From Lingula anatina (lineage: Eukaryota > Brachiopoda > Lingulata > Lingulida > Lingulidae), in the NCBI RefSeq assembly GCF_001039355.2, contig NW_019774659.1:234830-298829 (forward strand): a stretch of DNA of 64,000 nt, written 5' to 3'. The position numbers and the translations under genes were made by a program. Numbering within the stretch: the stretch's first letter is position 1; every line of letters starts with the position of its first letter. Shown piece by piece: positions 49,601-60,524 of the stretch. The notes under the pieces are model-generated. The model made no database searches. It was not told the origin of the DNA and saw nothing but the letters and a program-made list of their open reading frames with translations.

Positions 49601-52276
49601 ACCACCTATAGGTTTGTATATAACGGATAATTTCTAATGATATTAAGTTACTGATTTAGATTTCCACGTGTTTTGGTGTTATTTTACCTTGGATCAAGTC
49701 CACTTCCTGCTGTTCTATTCATTTGTAACAGTTTCAAATAATAACAGTCATTATTGTTACATTTGCTTATTTCAGCAGATACTACCGGCAAAGAGTTCCT
49801 CATCATGTACATGGACAATGTTGTTGAGAATCCCTCGGGTTTTCCTCTCGAGCTTTACGTTACCACGAGCAAACCAAACGTCTCCGTCAACGTCATAGCT
49901 CCTGGCTACCCGTTAGTGGTCTCCCTCACTGACAGCCTGACAGCAGGCACCGTGAAACAGTTCAATATCCCCAAAGAGCTCCGCCAGGTGGAGACAGGAT
50001 TGGAAAGAAAGGCCATTTTGGTGGAAGCCACGGATGACGTTGTCGTTTACGGTGTTAATAAGGAACTGTTTTCTAATGACGCTTTCTTGGCGTACCCGAC
50101 GGATACATTAGGCATGGAGTACTTCACAGTATCGTACGCCCCACCAACGACGAATTGCGAGTTTGGAATCGTTGGTGTTGTCGATGGGACAAGCCTGGAA
50201 ATAACTTTCCCCAGTCCCAGCGGAACACCAGTGCAAGTGTCGTACGGTGGAGTAAACTACGGCAACGGCGACAAATTAACGGTGCCGTCCTTTAATCGAA
50301 GTCACACTCTTCAAATCCGCTCACAGGGCGACCTCACGGGGACCTTCATCAAAGCCACCAATCCAGTTGCAGTGTTTAGTGGAAACGTCCGCACCGCGGT
50401 TGGCGAAAGTGAGTCACGCGATCATCTCGTGGAACAGATTCCACCAATCAGATCATGGGGCACAGAATTTGTGACGGTGCCAATACCGAGGCGGACGGTC
50501 GGAGATCTATTTCGCATAATTGCAAGTGTGAATAATACAGCTGTTACCATAAGTGGAATGCCAGAGATGACAATAGACAGAGGAGAATTTGTTCAGGTGA
50601 ACATCTCGTCCACAATGTATGCCTCCATACGCGCCACTCGGCCCATTCTGGTGATGCAGATAGTATACAGCCAGTTTGATCCTGACGAACCAGCCGACCC
50701 CGCTATGATTACAGTGCCGCCCACTGATCAGTTTGCACAAGAATACAGGTAAATATTCAGGGACTAAAAGTTAACATTGTTTTTCGGGAGTGAAGCACGT
50801 GGTCATAGACAGGTTTGTACACGCGGCCCTAAAACGACTGTGAAATGCATTATATAAACAAGAAAAAAGGTCCATTTAACTCATTTTGTATGTTTCTAAA
50901 AATACGTCCAAACTTCGGCCTACTCTTGCTTCTTTTTTGCCGAACCATGGGACAAAATACTGTAATATGCTGAATATATTTCATTTTCTTTCAGTTTTCT
51001 GACCCCAGTCTACAGCGGCGGAGTGACCGGCGGCGACTACACGCACCTGTTTCTACTGGCCATCAGAGAGGAGGACCGTAATGGACTTTGGCTGGACGGT
51101 CAGCCGCTGAACTCTACCCACACTGTCAACTGGAATCGCATCTCCGGGACAAATTTCGTTGGCACGTGGGTAAACGTCAGCGGTGGGGCTCACACAGTGT
51201 ACCATCCAAACGCGACTTTCATGGGTTTGTTATATGGCACTGCGGACAGAGAAACGTACGGCTTTCCCGTGGGCATGCGACTGGCTGATATTGCAGTGGT
51301 GAGTAGGATTTTACATATAAAATATTTAAGAAATCAAGTTTCTTTCTTATTTAAAATGATCACCCACATGGAAAGCAGGACTTGAATCGAGAATTAATGA
51401 TTTATAATAATGCTATAGTCGAAACACTTAAACATTAACAAATATCTGGTTAATGCATTTTTAAGTTAACGAAGCATTACAAAGATTATATCATCATTGG
51501 CCTTTCTCGTTTCATTTCTTTCTTTTTTTTTTTTTCATTTTTGCCATTTATCTGCTAGTTCTACATATGCAAACTGTCCACTATATTGTTTTCTTTTAAT
51601 TTTGTTAATCAGAATTACACAACGCCAGCAGTCACTGTCACCACAGTTACCACAGAAGCACCGTCGACAGTCACAGGTAAGACTCTTCTTTTTTCTATAG
51701 AACTCGGAACTGGTCTACAAAATAATGCACAACTAAAGACAAAACACTGAGGAACATTCGATTCATGAAAATTAATTGCTCAATGAATTTTGAATTCAAG
51801 GAAAGGAAGGAAGACCTGAATTTTTTTAAAAAAATTTTCAATTGATCACCCATCATTGAGAAATGATAAGCTATCATGCGAGATACTTAAAAATATATTG
51901 AGTACGTTAGGTCGTCAGCCAATATAGTTGAAATACATGAAATAATTTGTCTCTTTTTTTAGCATGTACCGCCGCTTTGGTGGAAATATCAGACTTCAAT
52001 ATGGCCTTAGCGTTCGCCATAGCGGTGGGTGTGAACCTGCTGACCGCGTGTTTGCTCATAATCGCCACCTACAAATGGCGGCAGGCGGTGGGGGAGAACA
52101 AGTTTGAAGAGACGATGGAGATCCCCTATCGGCCTGATAGCAACGGTACGATAGGAGGCGTTGGAGGGGTGACGACCCAACCGGATCCAGATCACATAGA
52201 CCGAAATTGGTTGATGAATGCCGATGATTTTGAAGGTCACGAAAAGGGTTCTTATGACATTAATAGCAGGTTATAG
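46553..52276 (+). CDS. IgGFc-binding-like type I membrane receptor, complete copy
   Basis: Seven coding exons sum to 3237 nt (1078 residues plus stop), all in phase. The predicted order is: signal peptide (1-20), IgGFc-binding-N-like domain 1 (about 21-451), Thr/Pro stalk (452-527), domain 2 (528-953), short Thr/Val stalk (954-974), one membrane helix (about 988-1011, starting MALAFAIAVGVNLL) and a cytoplasmic tail of about 67 residues. Vertebrate FCGBP carries this N-terminal domain before many VWD modules and is secreted; here no VWD is seen. Invertebrate relatives are poorly characterised; recognition, adhesion or mucosal defence are reasonable guesses, not shown. The tail has IPYRP and GSYDINS tyrosines but no clear ITAM. 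Confidence 0.88.
47169..48460 (+). CDS. Receptor copy 2 exon 2: first domain
   Basis: 1292 nt, phase 1 to 0. Differences from copy 1 are few but include four amino-acid changes within five codons (47819-47833). Confidence 0.88.
49383..49611 (+). CDS. Receptor copy 2 exon 3: Thr/Pro stalk
   Basis: 229 nt, the same length as copy 1; two Thr/Pro swaps but the Cys cluster CFCPTVVC is kept. Confidence 0.88.
49776..50748 (+). CDS. Receptor copy 2 exon 4: second domain, main part
   Basis: 973 nt, phase 1 to 2. It differs from copy 1 at about ten residues (for example QVGTG/QVETG, KATYP/KATNP). Confidence 0.88.
50995..51298 (+). CDS. Receptor copy 2 exon 5: end of second domain
   Basis: 304 nt, phase 2 to 0, ending RLADIAV at donor GTGAGT. 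It is nearly identical to copy 1, although the preceding intron differs clearly in length (246 versus 196 bases). Confidence 0.88.
51613..51676 (+). CDS. Receptor exon 6: Thr/Val-rich juxtamembrane stalk
   Basis: 64 nt, phase 0 to 1, encoding NYTTPAVTVTTVTTEAPSTV. It has the N-glycosylation sequon NYT. The donor is GTAAGA. Confidence 0.8.
51963..52276 (+). CDS. Receptor exon 7: membrane helix and cytoplasmic tail
   Basis: It enters in phase 1 at TTTTTAG. After ACTAALVEISDFN comes a hydrophobic helix (24 residues from MALAF to IIATY), then KWRQ as stop-transfer, a Gly-rich part and an acidic tail ending DINSRL. Stop TAG at 52274. Confidence 0.87.
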
Positions 52277-54723
52277 TGGTGGTTTTGTACGATATATCGA
52301 CGTTCAGACTTGGACCTTCTATGTATGGAGATTCTTGAATTGACAAGATACGTGTATAACTCTATTTTTTAGAGTGCAAATCAATCAGATAAAAAGAGTC
52401 GATTTGGCACTTGTTGAATCGCGAAAAGCTAAGACTGGCGGAGAAGTATTTAGTAATCATCTATTTAATTTTTTCTCATTCCATAATTGTATATACGTTA
52501 TGTTGTAGCAATAAGCACTGAAAATCCAACCAAAAATGAGAAATGACTTATTTTTGTGACAGACACAATACATGTACTTCATTTCAACCGAAAATGGAAG
52601 TACCGATCTTTGCCATCGGTGGTGCCAGTGCACAATTGTATATGATTACCCATATAGGCATATAGCTATAGCACATATTCCTGTGAAAGGTGCCTCCTTG
52701 TGAGCGAGTGCTTGTATACAATGGAGATACATGTATGAGGGCGTTTAACTTATTCCGTTTAGAGGAAAATTGAGGGGATGGGGGTGACGGTTTACTCAAA
52801 GTGTTTATCATACGAAGCGTACGGTACTGTTGACACCAGCGCTATGCACACTAAAAGGGATGATACTGCTGTACTTTGCATGGAACTAGATACTAACTGA
52901 AATGTATATTATCACATACTGTGTCAAAGGAAAACAAGACACATCGTTTTGAGATTCATGGAACTTTTCATTCAGAGATATTGCAATATATTCTAGAATG
53001 TAATATTTTTGTTAGAAATAATTTCTGAAAATTGCGTTTGATTACTTTTTAAGAGAAAACAAGTATGTAAGGAGGGTGGGCGGGTCAGTCACTGCGAAGT
53101 TGGTATCGTGGCGTGCACGGTCATTGATCTCTATCCTTTATCAGCTACGCCACAGATCAAACATGAATTGAGTCAAAAGCTTTCCTGGCTCGGCGCCATG
53201 AATGCCATACTTCCCTTTCATCAAAAAGTGTTATCGGTGAGAATTATCAAGAAAAGTTTATTTTTCAAAAGCCACACTTTTGCTTTACCCGATCATACAT
53301 TTTGTTTTAATGCCCTCTTCCCGTTTGGGCCCCTGCTTACCAGTGCTGTTTATGTGGTCATACAATACCCGGGGCAACTCCACAAAAGACATTTGAAATG
53401 ACAAAGACTACTCAAAACTTAAAATGCCAAGGTGTGAACAGCTTTGGCTCTCATCGTGCTCTCTGACGCCACAGGTGAAGGCAAACGTAAGCAAAATAAA
53501 ATTAAAGAATCTGAAGTTCCGGAGAGGCTTATATGTACATCCAAACTGTCCCTCTCCGTGTCAAGGTAGCTATAGAAAATATCCATTTGAAGGCTTTTCC
53601 TCGAAGCATCTGCGGCTCCGTAATAACTTCGCCGTCTTGGACATCGTTAGACACGTATACGTGGGTTTGAGTTCTAGAATGATAACTGTTTCTTTTTTGT
53701 TAGAAATAATTTCTGAAAATTGCTTTTGATTACTTTAAGAGGAAACACGTTCATGTGGTCGGTTCATTCATAGAGCGATCGGTAGCATGCACGGTTGCAA
53801 AGAAAAAAATGTCAGTTCAGCGAAACAATACGCTGATCCCGGAATCGGAAAGGCGCGAAAACGAATGCAGACACTCGTGCGTCCGTACAAATTACTTTTT
53901 GCATAAAAAACGGTGTAACAGTCATAGAAGTTCGCTAGGGGCCGTAGTCTGTTCCCCATTACTTTGCACAGGTGACATTCGTCTCATATAGGCTACTAAC
54001 CCCAATACTCCAACTAATCCTAACCCGTACTAATCACATGGGACCCCGGCCTACCATTCCTGTCACACCGGTACGGCTAGATAATAACTGAAATTTATAT
54101 TATCATATTCTTTGTCAAAGCAAAGCAAAAGTGAGATTTATTGAAGTTTTCTTTCAGAAGTATTTAAAAGCAATACCTGTAATACCTCTGTTCACATAAT
54201 CGTGTTTAATGGATTTATTACTACAAATTATAAAAACAATTTAGAATTTTTTTTTTTTTTTTTTTTTTTTTGCAATTTTGCTTCACTATTTCTCGGAACT
54301 CGTATCGATTTGGAATGTCTACTCTTGCCACAAGTTACCATTTCCATCCACAAACCACACAAAGCCGATATAACATTGATAACAACGACTGTGGTAGTTT
54401 GGAAATGTGTTTCATGCCAGATAGGCTTTTGTTTGGCTCCATCAAAATGATCTACTGTAATGCCTCATTTGTGTACAAATAAATATTTAGGCGTCTGCAT
54501 GTAGATTTATTAACGTCATCAGATAACTATATGAAACAGAAACACCCATCGCACTTAAGAAATGAAAATGCGAGGTTGGGCAACCTGATCTCCGTCCAAT
54601 GACGCTCGTCCGGTGACGTTCTTCAGGCTATAATCGATTGAGTTGGTTCTGATGTGAGCACGGCAGACTATTAAGTATGTGTTTTGGAATGGAGCACCCC
54701 AGAAATATTGATAAGACAATATA
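52277..54723. other. Region between converging receptor and monooxygenase genes
   Basis: This is presumably 3' UTR of both. It carries a diverged local repeat: 52893-53135 resembles 53690-53810 (shared TTAGAAATAATTTCTGAAAA) and 54078-54115 resembles 52890-52930 (AACTGAAAT..ATATTATCA). Candidate AATAAA signals are at 53495 and 54478 (plus) and 54511-54506 (minus). Open frames of about 80-100 codons here show no family features. Confidence 0.5.
54247..54271. repeat. Poly-T run
   Basis: 25 T in the intergenic region. Confidence 0.9.
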
Positions 54724-54822
54724 TCAACACTTCTTCTCAACGTCGTTGTAGATATCCACTATGTCCGGCCACCCTTCTACTGCCATCAGTTGATTCTGGG
54801 TAAAGTACCGGGTCAGATCGCC
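54724..54822 (-). CDS. Monooxygenase exon 8 (last)
   Basis: 99 nt, phase 0, encoding GDLTRYFTQNQLMAVEGWPD to VEKKC and TGA at 54726-54724. The final Cys is next to the stop. The acceptor on the minus strand is ATTACAG. Confidence 0.82.
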   Translation of the reverse strand, partial: GDLTRYFTQNQLMAVEGWPDIVDIYNDVEKKC

Positions 54823-57800
54823 CTGTAATCAAACAATCAACAAATAAATAAATAAATAAATAAATAAATAAATATCATCGTAACAGAATGCTTGATATCG
54901 TTTGGTTTTTTAGGGACGAAACTGACGGTTCGTGTAACAGAAAGTCCGCCCCCCCCTCCCCCATTTAGGTATAATGGTTAGGGTTAGCCTGACCCAAGTG
55001 GGTCAAAATCTAGGACGAGGCTTACCTGTACCAATGAATGGAAGGCGGACTCTCTATCTTAGAGGAATCTTTGACACGTTACACCGATTGAAAAAGTATA
55101 TGTAGGTGATGGTTGCGGAGGTTAATTTTATTTCATTGGAACGATTCCCAAGTGGTGAATGTAACAATTTGCGGTAACGTCTGGCCATATACTGTATACT
55201 CACTTGCATACACTCGTGCCCGAACAGTTTCACCAGTGCTGTTAAACACGGTTGTTTGCAGAAATGTTCTGGGCGACATTTAAACAAAATCTCACTGGCA
55301 ATTTTTGAGGCAACTGATTTCAAGAAAGATGTCACGTGGCAATTTCCAATCCACCCTTCTGAAATTTAAAAAAAGACATGGATAAATTTGTAAAAGTATG
55401 ATTTAAAGCTAAAAGATGAAACAGTTGGGGGCGTTCAAATTCCAAAATGGCGTAATTTGCAATTTTCGCCTAAATCTGACGTGTGTGATTTTTTTCCCCA
55501 AAGCTTAGAAAACTTCTAAATGGAAATGGTGTCTCTATATATGTCTTCCTCTTGGTGGTATTTCTGTCAGATGCATTTATCAGAAGAGTTATACATGAAA
55601 AGAGGCGTAGTGTATACTTACTAGTGGGCGCACAGTCCCCGGCGTCTAGGTCCTGGTACTGAATGCAACGGTCAAAGTGAGGCAAAGCGGGGAAATGGCT
55701 GACAAAGGCATAGCACATTTCATCCTGAATCAATAAGTTTTAGTGCTAATGAAAAAAATTCTCATGAAATGAGTTATGAAATACACTGAAAAAAATAGAA
55801 TTGACTTTTTTATTCGGGCAAAACGACTTTATGACTCCCTCGTTGCTGTATGTCTTGGACTATTTCATGATTTGTAATAAATGTGAAGAAAATACTTATG
55901 GAAACTACGGCTAACAAAAGTTAGATATAGTTGGATTTCGTATAAGTGGACAAAATTGAAATATTAATCTAAAAATGAGTAAACGCAACAGTAATTTGCA
56001 TGTGCGTGGTAGAGCATGTGTGAAGCTTATAAAATATAATATTAAACTCTTCATAATAGATAAAAGTAAGGCGACTGCATATAAAAAGTTGTTATTAAAG
56101 GTCCCATCCTTACATCTGAACCAAGACCGAACGAGGTAGTATTGACGCGCATCTTTTCCGGGGAGAGCGTGTCGTACAAACATCGAAGCACTATTTCATC
56201 GCCGGGAAGGACCTCTATCGGTGGATTGTGTTCGTGGATGTGGGGTTTCAAGTTGTCGTAAAAGGGGTCGTAAGCTATGAGATTCAGCAAACGACCACCT
56301 CTGTATTGTTCTAAAGAACCAGCTACTCCTAGAAGAAGAAATATAGTCTCTTGTTTGTCCATTATACAAAGCATTTGCGTTGTGTTAAAATTTTCTTATT
56401 AATTTATCTATTTTTATATGGAGAAACATTAAAGTGCCCCCACAAAAGAATGGTCTCGCATGAAATACAGCAAACCATAAATGTGCGAGTGTGTTCACGT
56501 TTGTTTATGAACACGTAGGATATAGCAAAATCTTTAATTGGATACTGCACAGTTCAACTAGCGTCGTGCGAAGTGAACATGCTCTAATATTTAATTTACC
56601 AGCGCCATGCATATGCAAATTAGTCTTCGTGAAGTAAACAGGATGCAGGAGTTGTTTCCTAGAGCAGTCTGAACTGCAGCTGCCATGTTGTTCAAAGCGG
56701 TCCGACAATGGTGGAATTTCTAGAAAAGTTTGTCCAATTTGCACGTTGCCTAGATCGTACTGGCGGAGCTTTGGTGTGTAGAAGATACTCATCCCGGAGC
56801 TGTCTGTAAATTAATGAGAAACGACAAGAGTTGTACCAGTATGTAAGACTAACAAAACACCTTTGAAATGGTCAGGTTTTTGTTATCAAATGGCACAATT
56901 CATAGAAAACTGGCGCATTTTAATCCATATGACATTTCAGATGCATGTAGATCCCGAGGCATTGTATTTATATTAAAGTTCCGTATCATCAGCAAGCACG
57001 TAGATACAGGGTAACTGTAGCAAATATTCTTGAAATACCAACAGAATCCTTAAGTGTAAATGCTTTGTCATGTTTTTTTTACAGCTAAATCTTACTTACT
57101 CAAAGCTTGGTACCAAGAATACAGTCACATTATTTCGTTATCCACCACGTTTTGCTTACCAAAGTAACCTGTGTTAAGTTCTGTGTTGGCCCAATGAACC
57201 TGTAGTGCCATTCGCTGTACACTTCCCCTGCCAAACCTGACGCCAGAGTTCTGGTGAGTACAGATCTGTCCCTCCAGCCCCAGGGTCCAGGTTGCTAGCC
57301 ATTTTTCACATTTTAAGTCATTTTCTTCACATTTGTGCGGACCTTCCTAAAGGTATAAGGCATAGTGAGACGAGGTTTACAATACATATAACCAAACTTT
57401 GGTGGCTCAGTAATCTAATAGTTTTACTACACATTTATGAAACAGGCACAAGTAGACTCAGGATATTGAGGAGCAGAGAAGACAAACCGAGTTGAAAGCA
57501 ATATAGTGCTGTATAGTTCATTTCCTGACTGCAGTTAAAAAGAAGACATGGGCAAGAAGTAAAAGAGGAACGCCCTGAAACTTCCCTAAAGTGGTGTCAT
57601 TGACATTTCTTACCTGAACAGCGACGTCATTATCACAGGCGTAAAGTATCATGTGATGCATGACGCGCTTGTTGTCGATAATTGGTTCAAATGCGACAGC
57701 ATGATAAGCAGCGGCATGGGGAACCTGGAAGAACTGAAGCTCTGTTATATCATGTCTATGTGCATGCCAATCCCATGGTGCAGTTGGTAAATCAGTAACG

Positions 57801-59137
57801 CGTAGATCAAGCTTACACGAATCTCTTAAACATGAAACGGGTCATTTTTTTTTAAGTTTTTTTTTTTTTTTGAACGCTTTGGTTTATACTAAACTTTTTT
57901 AAGCAAACAAGGTAGGAACATCTTAAATAAAAAACAGATATTAGCGAAACCGCCCCTTTCCATAGGCAATAATGATAGCAAACAACACAGCTGATGAAAG
58001 TCATGTTTTAATCAGGACACATGTATTAATGTGATGCAAATACTTAAATTTCAGTAACACAAAGTCTTTAGGCACCCGGTAGATAAGAGCAAATCAACAA
58101 TTTGAAGGCAGACGGATATCTCGACTGTGTTTATTGACTTTCTATTTGCAACAACAGTATACAACCAACTGCACCAATAGACTGCAATTTCAGGAGTTGA
58201 TTCTATTGCATATACATTGGGTATTATGCCAATAAATGACATTCGTCATTGNAACAGTATACAACCAACTGCACCAATAGACTGCAATTTCAGGAGTTGA
58301 TTCTATTGCATATACATTGGGTATTATGCCAATAAATGACATTCGTCATTGGTGACTGTACTGGTATCTGTATTGAAGCGTATCTGACTCGCCAGGTAAT
58401 AACAGGAAATTAAACAGGACGTTCTGCCAACCAAGCTTTTAAGTTAACAGTGTGTGGCTGTGTGCGTAATCAATACGTCGATCAACGTGTACATTTCATA
58501 TGCTATGTTAACATGACTTATTACCTAATTATGTCGCTACAGTAGAAAACCTTTATTGACATCGCATGTTATACCTGTGATGTAGATGTGTATAAAGAAT
58601 TGTCGCAATGACATATTTATAAATATACTATTCCCGTTTGAATGTCCATTCTTTACAAAGAAAGGTTAGATCAATTCAATTGATAATTTTCGTAATTTTA
58701 GGTCAAATGTCTGTATTTGAAGAGGTTGTGAAAGGGGTATCATCATTGAATGGAGATCTTGCAAATAAATATATCAACAAGCAGAGACATCTAAGCTTCA
58801 AACGTTGCTTAATAGGAGTCAGCTTATCACTTAGTATATCAACTATTGATTGTTTGTTCAATGTTTGACATCACAATCTTCCGTGCAATCAGCACGGTCT
58901 TGGGCAAACTCTTTCAGAATATAATTAGAGGGGAGAACAATTCAACGCCTCTATTTGCGCCAGGCAATTACATGCTCAGTGCCGGGAATCCACATATAAG
59001 CAGGTGCCCTTGTGTCTTCAGAATCCCGCTATTGCACGGAAGCCAATCGTTCCTTAACGCCCCATTTACACGAATTTTCGTGTACTCTCTCAATTGGCCG
59101 CAGCAAATTGACCGAAAATTGCAAGGGGATCAATTTG

Positions 59138-59194
<57 letters not shown>

Positions 59195-60524
59195 TTCAGC
59201 ACAAAGTAATAACAAAAGTCTCCCAAACTGTCTCTCTTAGAGTCCGTCACACTGTATCCGTCTTTGTCACTCTTCATCTGTATTGCGTTTGCAACTGTTC
59301 ACAATATTTCGCAAATATGTAGGAGACGAAAGCAAAGGACTAGCGAGATTTGTGAGAGTTGCCAATTTTTCGGGATGGCCGCGTCCGTGATAGGGTCGCA
59401 TCCCTCTGTAAATTAGGTATTACTTACAATTGCATATACGGGGTCATTATGCCGACCTCCAACATAGTGCCTAGCTGATGCACGACAGTCACGATGATAA
59501 ACTGCGTTTTGCTTCATTTGCGTTAATTTGTCTCTCTCTAATGAGGCAACTGGCTTCATACCAGACGCCAGCCGGGATTAATGAGATACAACCCTAGCTG
59601 TTTGAAGCAAATTGTTGCATCAAATGCATTTATGATGTCTTGCGCCTTAATTGGCACGCGGTTACTCATAAATCGAAGGAATCATTAACAGAAAACATGC
59701 AGATTAATTTGCCAAGAGAGAAGGATGTATCCTCAATATAATTGAATATTATTAAGCAAGCGTATGGTTTGAGGCAATATCTGATTTCAAACACGGATAT
59801 GTTTTTCTTTTCTGAAGCAAACGGGAACTGCTCTGAAATGGTACCGAACTCCAGTATAATCGATCGTCAGTCGACTGATTCCAGGTTTGTGCATTTTTTT
59901 GGATGTCAAAGGCAATGAATACAACAGTTATCCAAAAGAAAGTTTTGTATAGAATTTCGATCATTTGATGCATAAAGCGATCAAACAAGACCAAATACGT
60001 ATTTCTAAATCTGCAAAACTTTGTAAAAGCTGTGTCAGTAAACGATGATGTCTGCAAAGCAAAACTGAACAGTGTTAATTTCAATTCAATTCAATTCATA
60101 CATATAAAATGCATACATTTTTTTCGCCCATTTCTGTCCAAAACACAAAATCACCAAAAGTGACCCTGTACACGATTTTCACCCGTATTGGAAAAAGGCC
60201 AGCCGCGACTTATCCCTGATTTTGTCATGACGGCACAACCTCTAGCCCTCCGTTTCCTCTAGTTTAACGTCTGGAAGCAATTATTCTAGTTAAAAACACA
60301 CAACCTACCTCAAACTGTTGACAGACGTAATAAGTCGCTTCTACGGGAACTTTGGTCTTCGAGATTCGAACATCAAACGACTTGACTTCTTCTTCCCGTG
60401 TTGCAGGACATATCTTGTCAGGTTGGCCAGACACGTGTACTTGCATGCACGTATTGGTGACTACTAGAATGACGATGAACATCTCCGACTTGCAGCATTG
60501 CAACAAATTCCTTAAAATCTGCAT
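54724..60524 (-). CDS. Copper type II ascorbate-dependent monooxygenase (DBH/PHM/MOXD-like)
   Basis: Eight exons on the minus strand sum to 1290 nt: 429 residues plus stop, all phases agreeing. The family hydroxylates amine- or peptide-type substrates with two coppers and ascorbate in the secretory pathway or outside the cell. Five ligand residues are visible: the His pair in VMHHMILYAC, the His in ALQVHW, the His-X-His in LHMHG and the Met in DDEMC. Landmark VLPGDEIVLRC and DSSGMSIFYTPKLR also match. An N-terminal hydrophobic stretch (FIVILVVTNTC) suggests secretion. There is no DOMON domain, unlike DBH and MOXD1, and no lyase domain as in PAM, so it is a short core enzyme with a Cys-rich C-terminal extension. 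The substrate is unknown. Confidence 0.9.
54842..54873. repeat. (AAAT)n microsatellite
   Basis: Eight AAAT units in an intron of the monooxygenase gene. Confidence 0.95.
54912..55012. repeat. Dispersed repeat, third member
   Basis: Related to 28940-29028 and 34200-34290: CGTGTAACAGAAAGTC and TATAATGGTTAGGGTTAGCC are shared. It lies in an intron of the monooxygenase gene. Confidence 0.7.
55204..55358 (-). CDS. Monooxygenase exon 7, Cys-rich extension
   Basis: 155 nt, phase 1 to 0. It encodes GWIGNCHVTSFLKS and FKCRPEHFCKQPCLTALVKL, with six cysteines counting HECMQ. It lies beyond the catalytic core and may be stabilised by disulfides. Confidence 0.85.
55622..55724 (-). CDS. Monooxygenase exon 6, copper-ligand Met
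   Basis: 103 nt, phase 0 to 1, encoding DEMCYAFVSHFPALPHFDRC. DEMC holds the methionine that binds the second copper in PHM and DBH. Confidence 0.9.
56114..56328 (-). CDS. Monooxygenase exon 5
   Basis: 215 nt, phase 1 to 0. It encodes LIAYDPFYDNLKPHIHEHNP and EVLPGDEIVLRCLYDT, matching the C-terminal beta-sandwich of the family. Confidence 0.92.
56600..56803 (-). CDS. Monooxygenase exon 4, His-X-His copper site
   Basis: 204 nt, phase 1 to 1. It encodes DSSGMSIFYTPKLRQYDLG, CSSDCSRK and LHMHGAG; the HMH pair aligns with the HTH copper ligands of PHM and DBH. Confidence 0.92.
57160..57346 (-). CDS. Monooxygenase exon 3
   Basis: 187 nt, phase 0 to 1. It encodes KCEKWLATWTLGLEGQ, NSGVRFG and ALQVHWANTE. 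The His of QVHW aligns with the third ligand of the first copper. The acceptor is CCTTTAG on the minus strand. Confidence 0.9.
57614..57724 (-). CDS. Monooxygenase exon 2, HHM copper site
   Basis: 111 nt, phase 0 to 0, encoding VPHAAAYHAVAFEPIIDNKR then VMHHMILYAC. It was found by splice sites (TTCCAG, GTAAGA) and motif; it has no long frame of its own. Confidence 0.92.
58154..58350. repeat. Contig-end overlap repeated on both sides of an N
   Basis: The 98 bases 58154-58251 and 58253-58350 appear identical, from AACAGTATACAACC to CATTCGTCATTG. This is what two overlapping contigs look like when joined without merging. Confidence 0.93.
58252..58252. other. Assembly gap (single N)
   Basis: It lies between the two identical contig ends. 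Confidence 0.9.
59141..59192. repeat. (AT)n microsatellite
   Basis: 26 AT units. Confidence 0.95.
60309..60524 (-). CDS. Monooxygenase exon 1, signal peptide and first strand
   Basis: 216 nt from ATG (60524) to donor GTAGGT. A second in-frame ATG 15 codons in (MFIVILVV) would give a more regular signal peptide and may be the true start. The mature part begins near QPDKICPA, then SFDVRISKTKVPVEATYYVC, the family pattern before the first copper site. A TATA-like TTTAAATAAG lies at 60660-60651 on the minus strand. Confidence 0.88.

Larger units (their letters stand above)
43066..51292. repeat. Copy 2 of the receptor-gene duplication
   Basis: Partner of 35252-43002. It continues past the point where copy 1 ends and so carries the complete gene. 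Confidence 0.93.
57725..60308 (-). other. First monooxygenase intron, with a contig join
   Basis: This 2.6-kb intron holds poly-T runs (57845-57871), the N at 58252 with its repeated flank, and an AT microsatellite (59141-59192). I see no further exon. Confidence 0.6.

Noticed and set aside
53108-53991. Three open frames of 78-101 codons after the receptor gene
   Set aside because: They lie in a diverged local repeat region, show no domain and have no coding signature.
59029-59322. Tyr-Ile repeat protein on either strand
   Set aside because: It is produced by the AT microsatellite.
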